From Prevotella aff. ruminicola Tc2-24 (GTDB lineage Bacteria; Bacteroidota; Bacteroidia; Bacteroidales; Bacteroidaceae): a stretch of 64,000 nucleotides of DNA. The notes below the pieces were generated by a model, which saw only the letters and a program-made list of their open reading frames with translations, did not search any database and had not been told where the DNA came from. Position numbers and translations under genes: made by a program. Position 1 is the first letter of the stretch. Each line of letters begins with the position of its first letter. The DNA lies in the NCBI RefSeq assembly GCF_900110895.1, contig NZ_FOIQ01000004.1, positions 124,001 to 188,000 of the forward strand. The letters are read 5' to 3'. Below, piece after piece: positions 42,389 through 50,763 of the stretch.

Positions 42389-42396
42389 TACCTTTG
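42389..42396 (+). promoter_or_regulatory. -7 promoter box for the DUF5686 gene
   Basis: TACCTTTG, 22 bases before the ATG at 42419. It rules out the in-frame ATG at 42377. Confidence 0.6.
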
Positions 42397-42418
42397 CACC
42401 TTGGTTGTAAATAGGTAT

Positions 42419-44980
42419 ATGATTTTAGTGGACAGAAGATTGAAGAACAAAAGATTTTTACTGATTATAGTGCTGCTGATGATCGTCGTGGGTATGCGGG
42501 CCCAGATCACGGGTGAGATACTCGATGCGACGGACGGTGGACCTGTGCCTTACGCCAGTGCTGTGTATCGCGGTAAGGTGGCCGTGCCGAGCAATGCGGA
42601 GGGCAAATTCAAGATTGAACGTCACAACGGATGGCGACTGACCATCAGTTCGGTGGGCTATGTGTCGCAGGTGATCACCATCACCTCGAGCACACCCAAT
42701 CACCTGGTGATACGTCTGAAGCCCGACACAAAGAAACTGAAGGAGGTGGTGATCAACTCCAAGCGGAAGTCGCGCTACAGTAGGAAGAATAATCCGGCCG
42801 TGGAGCTGATGCGGAAAGTGATCGCTGCCAAGAAGAAAAGCGATCTCAGGACGCACGACTACTACCAGTATAACCACTACGAGAAGATCACGCTGGGACT
42901 GAACGACCTGAAGCCAGAGGCTATGGAGACGGGTATGTTCAAGAAGCACCCGTGGCTACTGAATCAGGTGGAGATGTGTCAGTATAACGACAAACTCATC
43001 CTGCCCGTATCGGTGGAGGAGAAGGTGTCGCAGAAGCTCTACCGCAAGGATCCGCATACGGAGAAGACCATCATCAAGGGTGAGAACTCCTCAGGTGTGA
43101 ACGACTATTTCCAGACGGGTGACATCCTCACGTCGGTGCTGAAGGAGGTGTTCACGGACATCGATATCTACGAGGACAACGTACGACTGTTCCAATATCC
43201 CTTCACCAGTCCTATCGGGCGTGATGCCATCGCCTTCTACCGCTTCTATATCACAGATACTCTCGAGATCAGCGGCGAGCGCTGCATACAGCTCGACTTT
43301 ACCCCTAACAACCAGATAGACATGGGCTTCCGCGGACAGTTGTTCGTGCTGGCCGACTCGTCGTACCAGGTGAAACGCGTGAACCTGACCATCCCCAAGA
43401 CCAGTGAGGTGAACTGGGTGGATAATCTGCAGTGCTTCCAGGAGTATAGCAAGTTGCCTACGGGCGAGTGGGTGCTCTCTGTTGACGACATGATCTGTGA
43501 GCTTCAGGTGACGAAGTCGCTCGGAAAGGTGGTGGTGATACGCACCAACCGTCGTACCGACTTTGCCTTCGACGAGATTCCTAAACAGTTGTTGCGCGGC
43601 AAGCGCACGGAGCTGAAGGACGCCTATGCCGAGATGCGGGGCGACGACTTCTGGAACGAGTACCGACAGGTGGAGCTCACTAAGGGCGAGAACGACATGG
43701 ATCAGTTCGTGAAGAACCTGTCGAACATCAAGGGTTTCAAGCTGGTGGTCTTCGGCATCAAGTCGCTCATCGAAAACTTCGTCGAGACGGCCAACCCCAG
43801 TAAGGTCGACATCGGACCAGTGAACACCATCGTGTCGCAGAACTTCTACGATAAGCTGCGCCTGCGTGCCAGTGCCCAGTCGACGGCCTTCCTGCATCCG
43901 CACCTCTTCTTGAAGGGTTATTACGCCTATGGCTTGGAGCATCATCAGAACTACTATGGTGCCGACATCACATGGACACTTAACAAGCCGGGATACCTGC
44001 CCCGTGAGTTCCCGCGACAGGCCTTCTGCTTCAGTACGATGCGCGACGTGGCCATGCCTAGCGATAAGTTCATTCGTACGGACAAGGATAACATGTTCAC
44101 TTCATTCAAGTGGAGCAAGGTCGACAAGATGTTCCTCTACAACCGTCAGCAGCTCAGTTTCGACTTCGAGCAGGAGTTTGGCACCTACTGGTTTGCCAAC
44201 GTGAAGACGGAAGAGGTGGCACCCATTGGCAATATCGCCCTTGAACGACTCTCCGACCACCGCCAGCTCGGACATATCCGTTATACGGAGGCGACGGTGG
44301 GATTCCGCTATGCTCCTGGCGAGAGCTATATCAACACGAAGAAGCACCGTTGGCCGCTGAACCTCGATAACCCCGTGTTCCGTCTCCAGCACACGATGGG
44401 CTTCAAGAACGTGCTAGGGGGCGAGTACAAGTACAACTTCACCGAGGGTGAGGTGTACAAGCGTCTGTGGCTGCCCATGAACTGGGGAAAGTTTGATGCG
44501 CGCATCAAGTTCGGCGCTCAATGGGACCGCGTGCCCTATCCGCTGCTTATCATGCCTGTGGCCAACCTCTCGTATATCCTTGAGGACGAGACGTTCAACC
44601 TCATCAACAATATGGAGTTCTTGAATGACCGCTATGCCTCGGCCGAGATACGATGGGACCTCAACGGAAAGATATTCAACCGCATACCTCTGCTGCAGCG
44701 CCTGAAATGGCGCGAGTTCATCGGCGTGAAATGCCTGTGGGGGATGCTCACGGATAAGAATAACCCCTACCTGGCCGAGAATCAGGGCAGTGACGTGCTT
44801 ATGATGTTCCCAGAGGGCTGTTATATCATGGACAAGAACCGTCCCTACTGGGAACTGTCGCTCGGTGTGCATAATATCTTCAAGATCCTGCACGTGGAGT
44901 ATGTGCGGCGACTGAACTATCTCGAGTTGCCGACGGCCCACAAGCATGGGGTGAGACTGACCTTCCGTGCCTCGTTCTAA
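42419..44980 (+). CDS. DUF5686 outer-membrane protein with CarboxypepD_reg-like domain
   Basis: 853 residues. The signal peptide (RFLLIIVLLMIVVGMRAQ) is followed by a carboxypeptidase-regulatory-like beta domain (about 30-110; ITGEILDATDGGPVPYASAV, SSVGYVSQ), as on many TonB-linked Bacteroidetes proteins. The linker KEVVINSKRKSRYSRKNNPAVELMRKV is typical of DUF5686. The second half has alternating beta strands and ends in Phe (LTFRASF), as outer-membrane barrels do. Function is unknown. The response regulator gene follows after 18 bp, suggesting one operon. Confidence 0.87.
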   Translation: MILVDRRLKNKRFLLIIVLLMIVVGMRAQITGEILDATDGGPVPYASAVYRGKVAVPSNAEGKFKIERHNGWRLTISSVGYVSQVITITSSTPNHLVIRLKPDTKKLKEVVINSKRKSRYSRKNNPAVELMRKVIAAKKKSDLRTHDYYQYNHYEKITLGLNDLKPEAMETGMFKKHPWLLNQVEMCQYNDKLILPVSVEEKVSQKLYRKDPHTEKTIIKGENSSGVNDYFQTGDILTSVLKEVFTDIDIYEDNVRLFQYPFTSPIGRDAIAFYRFYITDTLEISGERCIQLDFTPNNQIDMGFRGQLFVLADSSYQVKRVNLTIPKTSEVNWVDNLQCFQEYSKLPTGEWVLSVDDMICELQVTKSLGKVVVIRTNRRTDFAFDEIPKQLLRGKRTELKDAYAEMRGDDFWNEYRQVELTKGENDMDQFVKNLSNIKGFKLVVFGIKSLIENFVETANPSKVDIGPVNTIVSQNFYDKLRLRASAQSTAFLHPHLFLKGYYAYGLEHHQNYYGADITWTLNKPGYLPREFPRQAFCFSTMRDVAMPSDKFIRTDKDNMFTSFKWSKVDKMFLYNRQQLSFDFEQEFGTYWFANVKTEEVAPIGNIALERLSDHRQLGHIRYTEATVGFRYAPGESYINTKKHRWPLNLDNPVFRLQHTMGFKNVLGGEYKYNFTEGEVYKRLWLPMNWGKFDARIKFGAQWDRVPYPLLIMPVANLSYILEDETFNLINNMEFLNDRYASAEIRWDLNGKIFNRIPLLQRLKWREFIGVKCLWGMLTDKNNPYLAENQGSDVLMMFPEGCYIMDKNRPYWELSLGVHNIFKILHVEYVRRLNYLELPTAHKHGVRLTFRASF

Positions 44981-44998
44981 ATAACAACCATCAAACAT

Positions 44999-45637
44999 AT
45001 GCAGATCGTATTAGCAGACAACCAGGATATCACAAGGGCAGGACTGATGTACCTGTGCGACAGTCTTGACGCCACATGGAAACAGGCGACGGACAAGACG
45101 GAGCTCATCGAACGACTGAAGCAGGCGGGCGATGCCGTCGTAGTGCTTGACTATACGCTCTTCGATATTAACGACATCGAAGAGCTGGAGATCCTGCACG
45201 AGCGCTTCCCGCAGGTGCACTGGATATTGTTCAGTGTCGACCTGTCGACGGAGTTCGTGAGGCGTGCCATAGCTGTGAGCACCCGTTTCAGTGTGCTGAT
45301 GAAGGAGTCGCCCCTGCAGGAGATCAGGGAGTGTATACAGTATGCCATGCGGCGGCAACGCTATATCTGTCAGCGTATGACGGAGATCCTGCTGACACCT
45401 GTGGTCAGTCACTCGTCGGAGGATGTGAAGCTCACACCCACGGAACTGGAGATTCTGAAGGATATAGCCCTCGGCATGACCACCAGGGAGATTGCCGAGA
45501 AGCGCTTCTCGAGCTTCCATACGGTGAACACACACAGAAAGAACATCTTCAGGAAGATCGGCGTGAACACGGTGCACGAGGCCACGAGGTACGCCCTGAG
45601 GGCTGGTCTGGTCGACGCTGCCGAATACTATATCTGA
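44999..45637 (+). CDS. LuxR/NarL-family response regulator
   Basis: 212 residues. A receiver domain (about 1-120) has acidic residues DN near the start (residues 7-8), the likely phosphoacceptor Asp in VVVLDYTLFD (about 51) and Lys in LMKESP (about 103). The C-terminal LuxR helix-turn-helix (about 145-205) reads LTPTELEILKDIALGMTTREIAEKRF and HTVNTHRKNIFRKIGV. No kinase is adjacent; the nearest histidine kinases are unlinked, so its partner is unknown. Confidence 0.92.
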   Translation: MQIVLADNQDITRAGLMYLCDSLDATWKQATDKTELIERLKQAGDAVVVLDYTLFDINDIEELEILHERFPQVHWILFSVDLSTEFVRRAIAVSTRFSVLMKESPLQEIRECIQYAMRRQRYICQRMTEILLTPVVSHSSEDVKLTPTELEILKDIALGMTTREIAEKRFSSFHTVNTHRKNIFRKIGVNTVHEATRYALRAGLVDAAEYYI

Positions 45638-45768
45638 CGCGTCCGCCAGAGAAGTTTCTGGACGCTGGTCTGTGAAAAAATCAAAAAAAACAGGGCTTTG
45701 GGGTTTGGGTTTGATCGTTTTCTGGGTCTAAAAGACAGACAAGATGATTAAACTAACAAAGAAACGAT

Positions 45769-47394
45769 ATGAATAACGTAAGACAGAGCAGACGTGCCCT
45801 GCTCCTGCTGACTATGCTGTCGGCAGCGACACTCGTGCAAGCACAATTACCCAATGACTCTATCGTAGCGGATTTCCGCTGTTTCGTTCATCAACTGGAG
45901 ACCACGCACCCTGATCCCTATACGAACTATGGCGGTAAGGTGTATTTCCATCGGGCTGCCGCTGAGACGGTCTGGGATCTGGAACAAGACAGTGTGACGA
46001 ATAGTGAGGAACTGTGTTGGCGTATCAGGGCTTTCCTCGCACCGCTGAGGGATGGTCATACGCAGATCTACTATCCAGGGCGACAGAGTTTTGACAGACT
46101 TGTTCCCATCCGTTTCAAGGCGGCCGGCGATGGTGTGATCGTCAGTCGTCTGCCTCGGGAATACCAGCACCTGATTGGCAGCAGACTCATGGCCATTGAG
46201 AACATCCAGACGAAGGTGCTGGGCGAGGAGATGCTGAAACTGTACCCTGCGGAGAATGAGATCGGCAAACTGGCGAACATCTGTACGCGCGGTCATCAGC
46301 CTGTGGTGCTCGGCAGGATCATTCCAAATCTTCGTCAGGATACCATCACCTATCATCTGATGAGTCCGGAAGGAAAGGTTGTGCGACTGCCATTGGCGCT
46401 CATCCCCGTTGAACAGTGGAAGGAATGGTATAACGTGAAGCCAACACTAGACCATCGTTTCCCAACGGATAATCTGGCTTTCGCATTCGTGGACAAGCAG
46501 AAGAACACGATGTACTTCCGCGCGAGCAGTATCATGGCTCGTGACAACATAGAATATATGCGTCAGACGGGGATGGACTTCTACGACGACCTGAAATACT
46601 GCTATGATAACGTGTTCCATCAGAAGATGCCTACTGACACCCTCGAGGCCATCTCCAGTATGCCGTCGTTCTCGGAGGAATTTGAGAAGATGCTCCTGCA
46701 GATGAAGCATCACCAGAGCGAGAACCTGATCATCGACCTGAGAGGCAATGGTGGCGGGTGGACGCCCATCACGCTACCCACACTCTATCAGCTGTGGGGC
46801 GACGACTATCTGCAGAAAAACTTCCAGAACTATTTCTATCGACTGGTGTCGCCACTCTATCTGCAGAAGATCAACATGACGCTCGAACAGTTCAATGCCG
46901 AGAACCATGCGGACTACGAGTATGGTGACTATACCTTCTTTGAGAGCGACGAGGAAACACAAGCGGTGACTGACGAGCGACGTGCGCAGTTCGTTAAGAG
47001 TTGCATGAGCAGTGTGAAGAACAAACTCGCCAAGCAGAACGGACGACCTGTTTATACCCCCAAGCAGGTGTATGTGCTGACTGATGCCAACACGTTCAGC
47101 GCAGCCTTCCATTATATGTTCTACCTATGGAAGATGGGAGCGAAGATCGTGGGTGTTCCCAGTGGTCAGGCTCCAAACACCTATATGGAGGTGACACACT
47201 TTTCTCTTCCACGGACGAAGCTCGAAGGGTCGATATCCAACTCCATGCAACTGTTCCTGCCTGCCAACGATCCGAACGCCAAACAAGTAATACCTGATAT
47301 CCTGATAACCTGCGACGATTATAAGCGTTATCATTTCGACAACCAGACCGAAGTGCTCTATCTGCTCGACTATATCAGATCACAGGTAAAATAG
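45769..47394 (+). CDS. S41 family peptidase (C-terminal processing protease-like), exported
   Basis: 541 residues with a signal peptide (RRALLLLTMLSAATLVQAQ). The S41 catalytic domain is recognisable by LIIDLRGNGGGWTPI (about 325-340), TDANTFSAAFHYMFYLWKMG with the probable catalytic Ser (about 440-455), and GVPSGQAPN. I see no clear PDZ domain. It should cleave peptides or damaged proteins in the periplasm. It is preceded by a 131-bp gap without a clear promoter and followed by a region holding a minus-strand small RNA candidate. Confidence 0.88.
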   Translation: MNNVRQSRRALLLLTMLSAATLVQAQLPNDSIVADFRCFVHQLETTHPDPYTNYGGKVYFHRAAAETVWDLEQDSVTNSEELCWRIRAFLAPLRDGHTQIYYPGRQSFDRLVPIRFKAAGDGVIVSRLPREYQHLIGSRLMAIENIQTKVLGEEMLKLYPAENEIGKLANICTRGHQPVVLGRIIPNLRQDTITYHLMSPEGKVVRLPLALIPVEQWKEWYNVKPTLDHRFPTDNLAFAFVDKQKNTMYFRASSIMARDNIEYMRQTGMDFYDDLKYCYDNVFHQKMPTDTLEAISSMPSFSEEFEKMLLQMKHHQSENLIIDLRGNGGGWTPITLPTLYQLWGDDYLQKNFQNYFYRLVSPLYLQKINMTLEQFNAENHADYEYGDYTFFESDEETQAVTDERRAQFVKSCMSSVKNKLAKQNGRPVYTPKQVYVLTDANTFSAAFHYMFYLWKMGAKIVGVPSGQAPNTYMEVTHFSLPRTKLEGSISNSMQLFLPANDPNAKQVIPDILITCDDYKRYHFDNQTEVLYLLDYIRSQVK

Positions 47395-47416
47395 GTCTTT
47401 TGTGGTCAGGGGGAAC

Positions 47417-47521
47417 AAAAAAACCAAGAGTGTCTCACGACAGTCTTGGCTTCCATGTTTTCTAACTAACTTATTATCAACTATTCATTACTCTTGTGTT
47501 TGTCTTTTCCTGTTTTTGCTG
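47417..47521 (-). ncRNA. Candidate small RNA (about 105 nt), divergent from the HTCS-like gene
   Basis: On the minus strand a TACCTTTG box (47532-47525) is followed about 75 bases later by an 11-bp stem with one G-G mismatch: CCAAGA.TGTC (47424-47434) and GACA.TCTTGG (47439-47449) with a TCAC tetraloop, then seven U (47417-47423). No protein frame is present. The terminator orientation is clearly minus although both flanking genes are plus. Confidence 0.5.
47424..47449 (-). terminator. Intrinsic terminator on the minus strand
   Basis: The stem and tetraloop described for the small RNA, with seven T on the minus-strand side and no T-run on the plus-strand side. Confidence 0.7.
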
Positions 47522-47524
47522 GTG

Positions 47525-47532
47525 CAAAGGTA
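47525..47532 (-). promoter_or_regulatory. -7 promoter box of the candidate small RNA
   Basis: The minus strand reads TACCTTTG; it is back to back with the plus-strand promoter at 47573-47604. Confidence 0.5.
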
Positions 47533-47572
47533 CACATTTTCTCTCATATATAAGCGCTTTTTCTCTTAATTA

Positions 47573-47604
47573 TTTGTGCGTTTCGCAAAAAATTCCTAAA
47601 TTTG
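47573..47604 (+). promoter_or_regulatory. Promoter of the HTCS-like gene (TTTG - 20 bp - TAAATTTG)
   Basis: TTTG at 47573-47576 and TAAATTTG at 47597-47604 are full matches to both boxes. The ATG at 47634 is 29 bases beyond. Confidence 0.7.
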
Positions 47605-47633
47605 TAGCGAATTAACGACCTAATGCTTTTTGT

Positions 47634-50600
47634 ATGAAGAAACTGTTGACCGTCTTACTGCTAGGGTGGTGCCTGATAATGACAGCAGGCTCCACGATGA
47701 TACCAGATATGAAGTTTCGTCGCCTCGATACGCGCGATGGTCTGTCGAACTCCACGATCAACTGTCTGTTCCAGGATTCCAAAGGTTTTATATGGATGGG
47801 GACATCGTATGGGCTGAACCGCTACGATGGCTACCGCTTCCATACCTATTACTCTGATCCGAACGACACGACGACGCTCCGCAACAACTATGTGGACCAA
47901 ATATGGGAGGATGCCAAGGGCAGACTGTGGCTGAAGCAGGGTATGAACTATAGTATCTTCGACCCCGTGACTGAACGCGTGAACAGAAACCCGATGACGG
48001 AGCTGGCCAAGTGGCGCATCAAAGGCGGTATCGACCGTTTCTATATCGACTCCAGAAAGCGTATCTGGGTAAAGACCTACGACGAGGGTATCTACTGCCT
48101 GAATCCCAAGAAAAATAAACTGAAGCTGATCAGATATGGCTATGGCGAGGGCGAGATGCCTAAGGAGTTCTGGCTGTCGTCGTTTGGCGAGTGGGGCGAC
48201 AGACTGGTAGCTACTTCCAGCGACGGTGAGTTGGTGGTGCTCGATGGTGATAACGGCACCGTGGTGAAGAAGGACAATTGGATGCGACAGAACGGTGGAC
48301 AGACGAGTCAGGCATACAATGTCTATGTGGATAAGCGCAGTAATATCTGGGTGATATCGACGAGGGTGTTCGTCTACCACCAGAAAGAAAAGAAGTGGTA
48401 TAACTCGCTTAACGGCTATCTCAATGCTATGGGCATCGGCTCACTGCCGGAAAACCTGCAGGTGTGGGACGTGTGCATGGACCAGCGCGGTTGGCTCTGG
48501 GTGGCTACCGACCATGAGGGCTTGTTCGTGATTGATCCGGAGACAAAGATGGTGAAGCAGTTCCTGAACAATAAGTACGACCAGACTTCGCTCAGCGAGA
48601 ACACCGTCAAGCGACTGCTGCTCGACAAGAACGGCAGTATGTGGATCGCCTCCTACCGTAGTGGTCTGAACCAGTATATCGAGAAGCTTCTGGGCTTCAA
48701 CACCCTCGAGATGGGTGATATCAACACCACGGCGGAAGACATGCTGGGTAACTACTGGCTGGGTTCCGACAACAGAGGTGTGATCAAGTATAACCCGCAG
48801 ACAGGTGAGAGTGTGGTCTACGACAAGGCGCACAATGGTTTCGCTTCCGACATCATGGTGTCATCGTGTGCAGCCAAGGATGGGTCTGTATGGTTCGGAA
48901 CTTATAACGGAGGACTGATACATATCGCTGGTGATCAAATACACAATTACCAGGCTTCGAATGCTGATGGCGGACTACTGAATAATAACGTGTGGTCGGT
49001 CACGGAGGATAAGTGGGGGAATATCTGGGTCGGTACCTTAGGTAGCGGTGTGCAGAAGCTGGACCTGAGATCGGGAAAGTTTGAGACCTTCAACTCGTAT
49101 AACTCCATCCTGCCAGAGAACTTTATGACCTCCGCCGTATGGAACAATAAGGGTTGGCTGATGGTAGGGCATTCTGCTTTCTACTCGCTGATAAACCCTG
49201 TGAGCGGAAAGATCATCAACATGACAATACCTACTGTTCCTGGACAGCCGGCAGCCATGGCCACAACCACCTGTCTGTTGGAGGACAGTCGTGGACTGTT
49301 GTGGCATGGTTCAACGGCGGGCTGTTGTATCGTCAACCCGAAGACGGGTAAGCAGACCATGCTCGATATGAACACGGGTCTGTTCGGCTCCAGTGTGGTG
49401 GGTCTTGTTGAGGATAACCAGCATAATATGTGGGTTGTGACGGAGCATGGTATCTCGAATGTCGTAGCCGTGAAGGAGGATGATGGCGAGTGGACTTTCT
49501 CCGTGCGGAGCTTCAGCAATAAGGATGGTCTCCAGCAGGGACCGTATAACCAGCGTTCCATCAGTTGTACGAAGGACGGTCTTATACTCGTGGGTGGACT
49601 TGGAGGCGTGGATGTCATCAACCCCAAACTCGTTGCAAATGTCGACAACACGGAGAAGCCGATCTTCAGTGGGCTGAAGCTCTTTGGACAAGAGATGGGT
49701 GTCGGACAGGAGTACGATGGGCGTGTCATCTTGAAGAAGGCGCTCAACGAATGTCGTGAGCTCACGTTGCGTTATGACGAGAATCATTTTACCATCCAGT
49801 TGGCTACCGACAAAGGTGAGATACACAACCCCTCCCGTTTCGTCTATATGCTCGAAGGCTTCAGTGACCGCTGGATCAAGACAGAGGAGAACGACCCTAA
49901 TATCACCTATATGTCGCTGCATCATGGCAGTTATACACTGCACGTGAGGATGCTCAACGAGGACGGTACGATGGGAGGCATCGAGTCGACCCTGGAGATT
50001 ACCATCACACCACCACTATTGCGTAACCGTTGGATACTGCTACTCTTCTTGTTCTGTGTAGGACTAGGTGTCTACCTGTGGCGCCGCCGCTTCTTGGGTC
50101 GCCATGCCGACCAGATGGAGCGCGAGCAGTTACGCATGGAGATGATGAAGAAACAGTGGATGAATGAGATGAAGGCTCAGATGCAGAACAGCATCGTTCA
50201 GGAGCAGGAGACGGCATCAGAACCAGAACCTCAGTCTTGGGGACTCGGTGAACTGCACAAGGAGCCTGCCGACCTGCAGGCGTTCATGAAAGAGCAGTGC
50301 GCACAGTTCAAGGCCCCAGCAGGCAAACGCCTGAAGTTCTCGTTCTTTCCCTTGGCACAAGATCTGATGGTTGAGTTTGACCGTGAGCAGTTGGGCCAGG
50401 CTGTACAGATCCTGCTGAACAACTCGGTGATGTTCTCGCCTAAGGACTGCCGCATCAAGGTGTTTGTCGATAAGACACCTTCTCACGGTACTATCCGAAT
50501 CTCGGATAATGGTGTCGGACTGCCAGAGGGTGCCAAGGAGCATATGTTCGATCCTGTGGTGAGCGATGATGATCCTGGCGTATGTCTTTCTGTCGTGAAG

Positions 50601-50741
50601 GATATCGTGACGGCTCATGGTGGTACTGTCACAGGCGACAATAATGCCGGAGGTGGTTCTGTGTTCACGATCACCCTGCCGTTAGAGAATGCGGATGTTG
50701 AGGAAGCTGTGCTCATGGATGAAGAAGAGAATAAAGATTAA
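47634..50741 (+). CDS. HTCS-like sensor: two-component propeller and Y_Y_Y domain with degenerate kinase end, no receiver or AraC domain
   Basis: 1035 residues. The signal peptide ends near TAGS. Propeller repeats (GLSNSTINCLFQDSKGFIWM, WEDAKGRLWL, SVTEDKWGNIWVG and others) span about 28-690, then a Y_Y_Y domain (about 700-790) and one membrane helix (WILLLFLFCVGLGVYLW). A coiled-coil stretch (EREQLRMEMMKKQWMNEMKA) lies where HisKA should be, but there is no H-box His with E-R-T-P-L. The ATPase domain keeps N (LLNNSVMF) and G1 (SDNGVGLPEG), but G2 reads DDDPGVCLSVVKDIV. Full hybrid systems continue into receiver and AraC domains; this protein stops at VLMDEEENKD. It is probably a sensor or pseudokinase for the GH31-GH2 genes that follow after 22 bp. 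Confidence 0.85.
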   Translation: MKKLLTVLLLGWCLIMTAGSTMIPDMKFRRLDTRDGLSNSTINCLFQDSKGFIWMGTSYGLNRYDGYRFHTYYSDPNDTTTLRNNYVDQIWEDAKGRLWLKQGMNYSIFDPVTERVNRNPMTELAKWRIKGGIDRFYIDSRKRIWVKTYDEGIYCLNPKKNKLKLIRYGYGEGEMPKEFWLSSFGEWGDRLVATSSDGELVVLDGDNGTVVKKDNWMRQNGGQTSQAYNVYVDKRSNIWVISTRVFVYHQKEKKWYNSLNGYLNAMGIGSLPENLQVWDVCMDQRGWLWVATDHEGLFVIDPETKMVKQFLNNKYDQTSLSENTVKRLLLDKNGSMWIASYRSGLNQYIEKLLGFNTLEMGDINTTAEDMLGNYWLGSDNRGVIKYNPQTGESVVYDKAHNGFASDIMVSSCAAKDGSVWFGTYNGGLIHIAGDQIHNYQASNADGGLLNNNVWSVTEDKWGNIWVGTLGSGVQKLDLRSGKFETFNSYNSILPENFMTSAVWNNKGWLMVGHSAFYSLINPVSGKIINMTIPTVPGQPAAMATTTCLLEDSRGLLWHGSTAGCCIVNPKTGKQTMLDMNTGLFGSSVVGLVEDNQHNMWVVTEHGISNVVAVKEDDGEWTFSVRSFSNKDGLQQGPYNQRSISCTKDGLILVGGLGGVDVINPKLVANVDNTEKPIFSGLKLFGQEMGVGQEYDGRVILKKALNECRELTLRYDENHFTIQLATDKGEIHNPSRFVYMLEGFSDRWIKTEENDPNITYMSLHHGSYTLHVRMLNEDGTMGGIESTLEITITPPLLRNRWILLLFLFCVGLGVYLWRRRFLGRHADQMEREQLRMEMMKKQWMNEMKAQMQNSIVQEQETASEPEPQSWGLGELHKEPADLQAFMKEQCAQFKAPAGKRLKFSFFPLAQDLMVEFDREQLGQAVQILLNNSVMFSPKDCRIKVFVDKTPSHGTIRISDNGVGLPEGAKEHMFDPVVSDDDPGVCLSVVKDIVTAHGGTVTGDNNAGGGSVFTITLPLENADVEEAVLMDEEENKD

Positions 50742-50763
50742 CTATAAACTACGAAATTATTTT

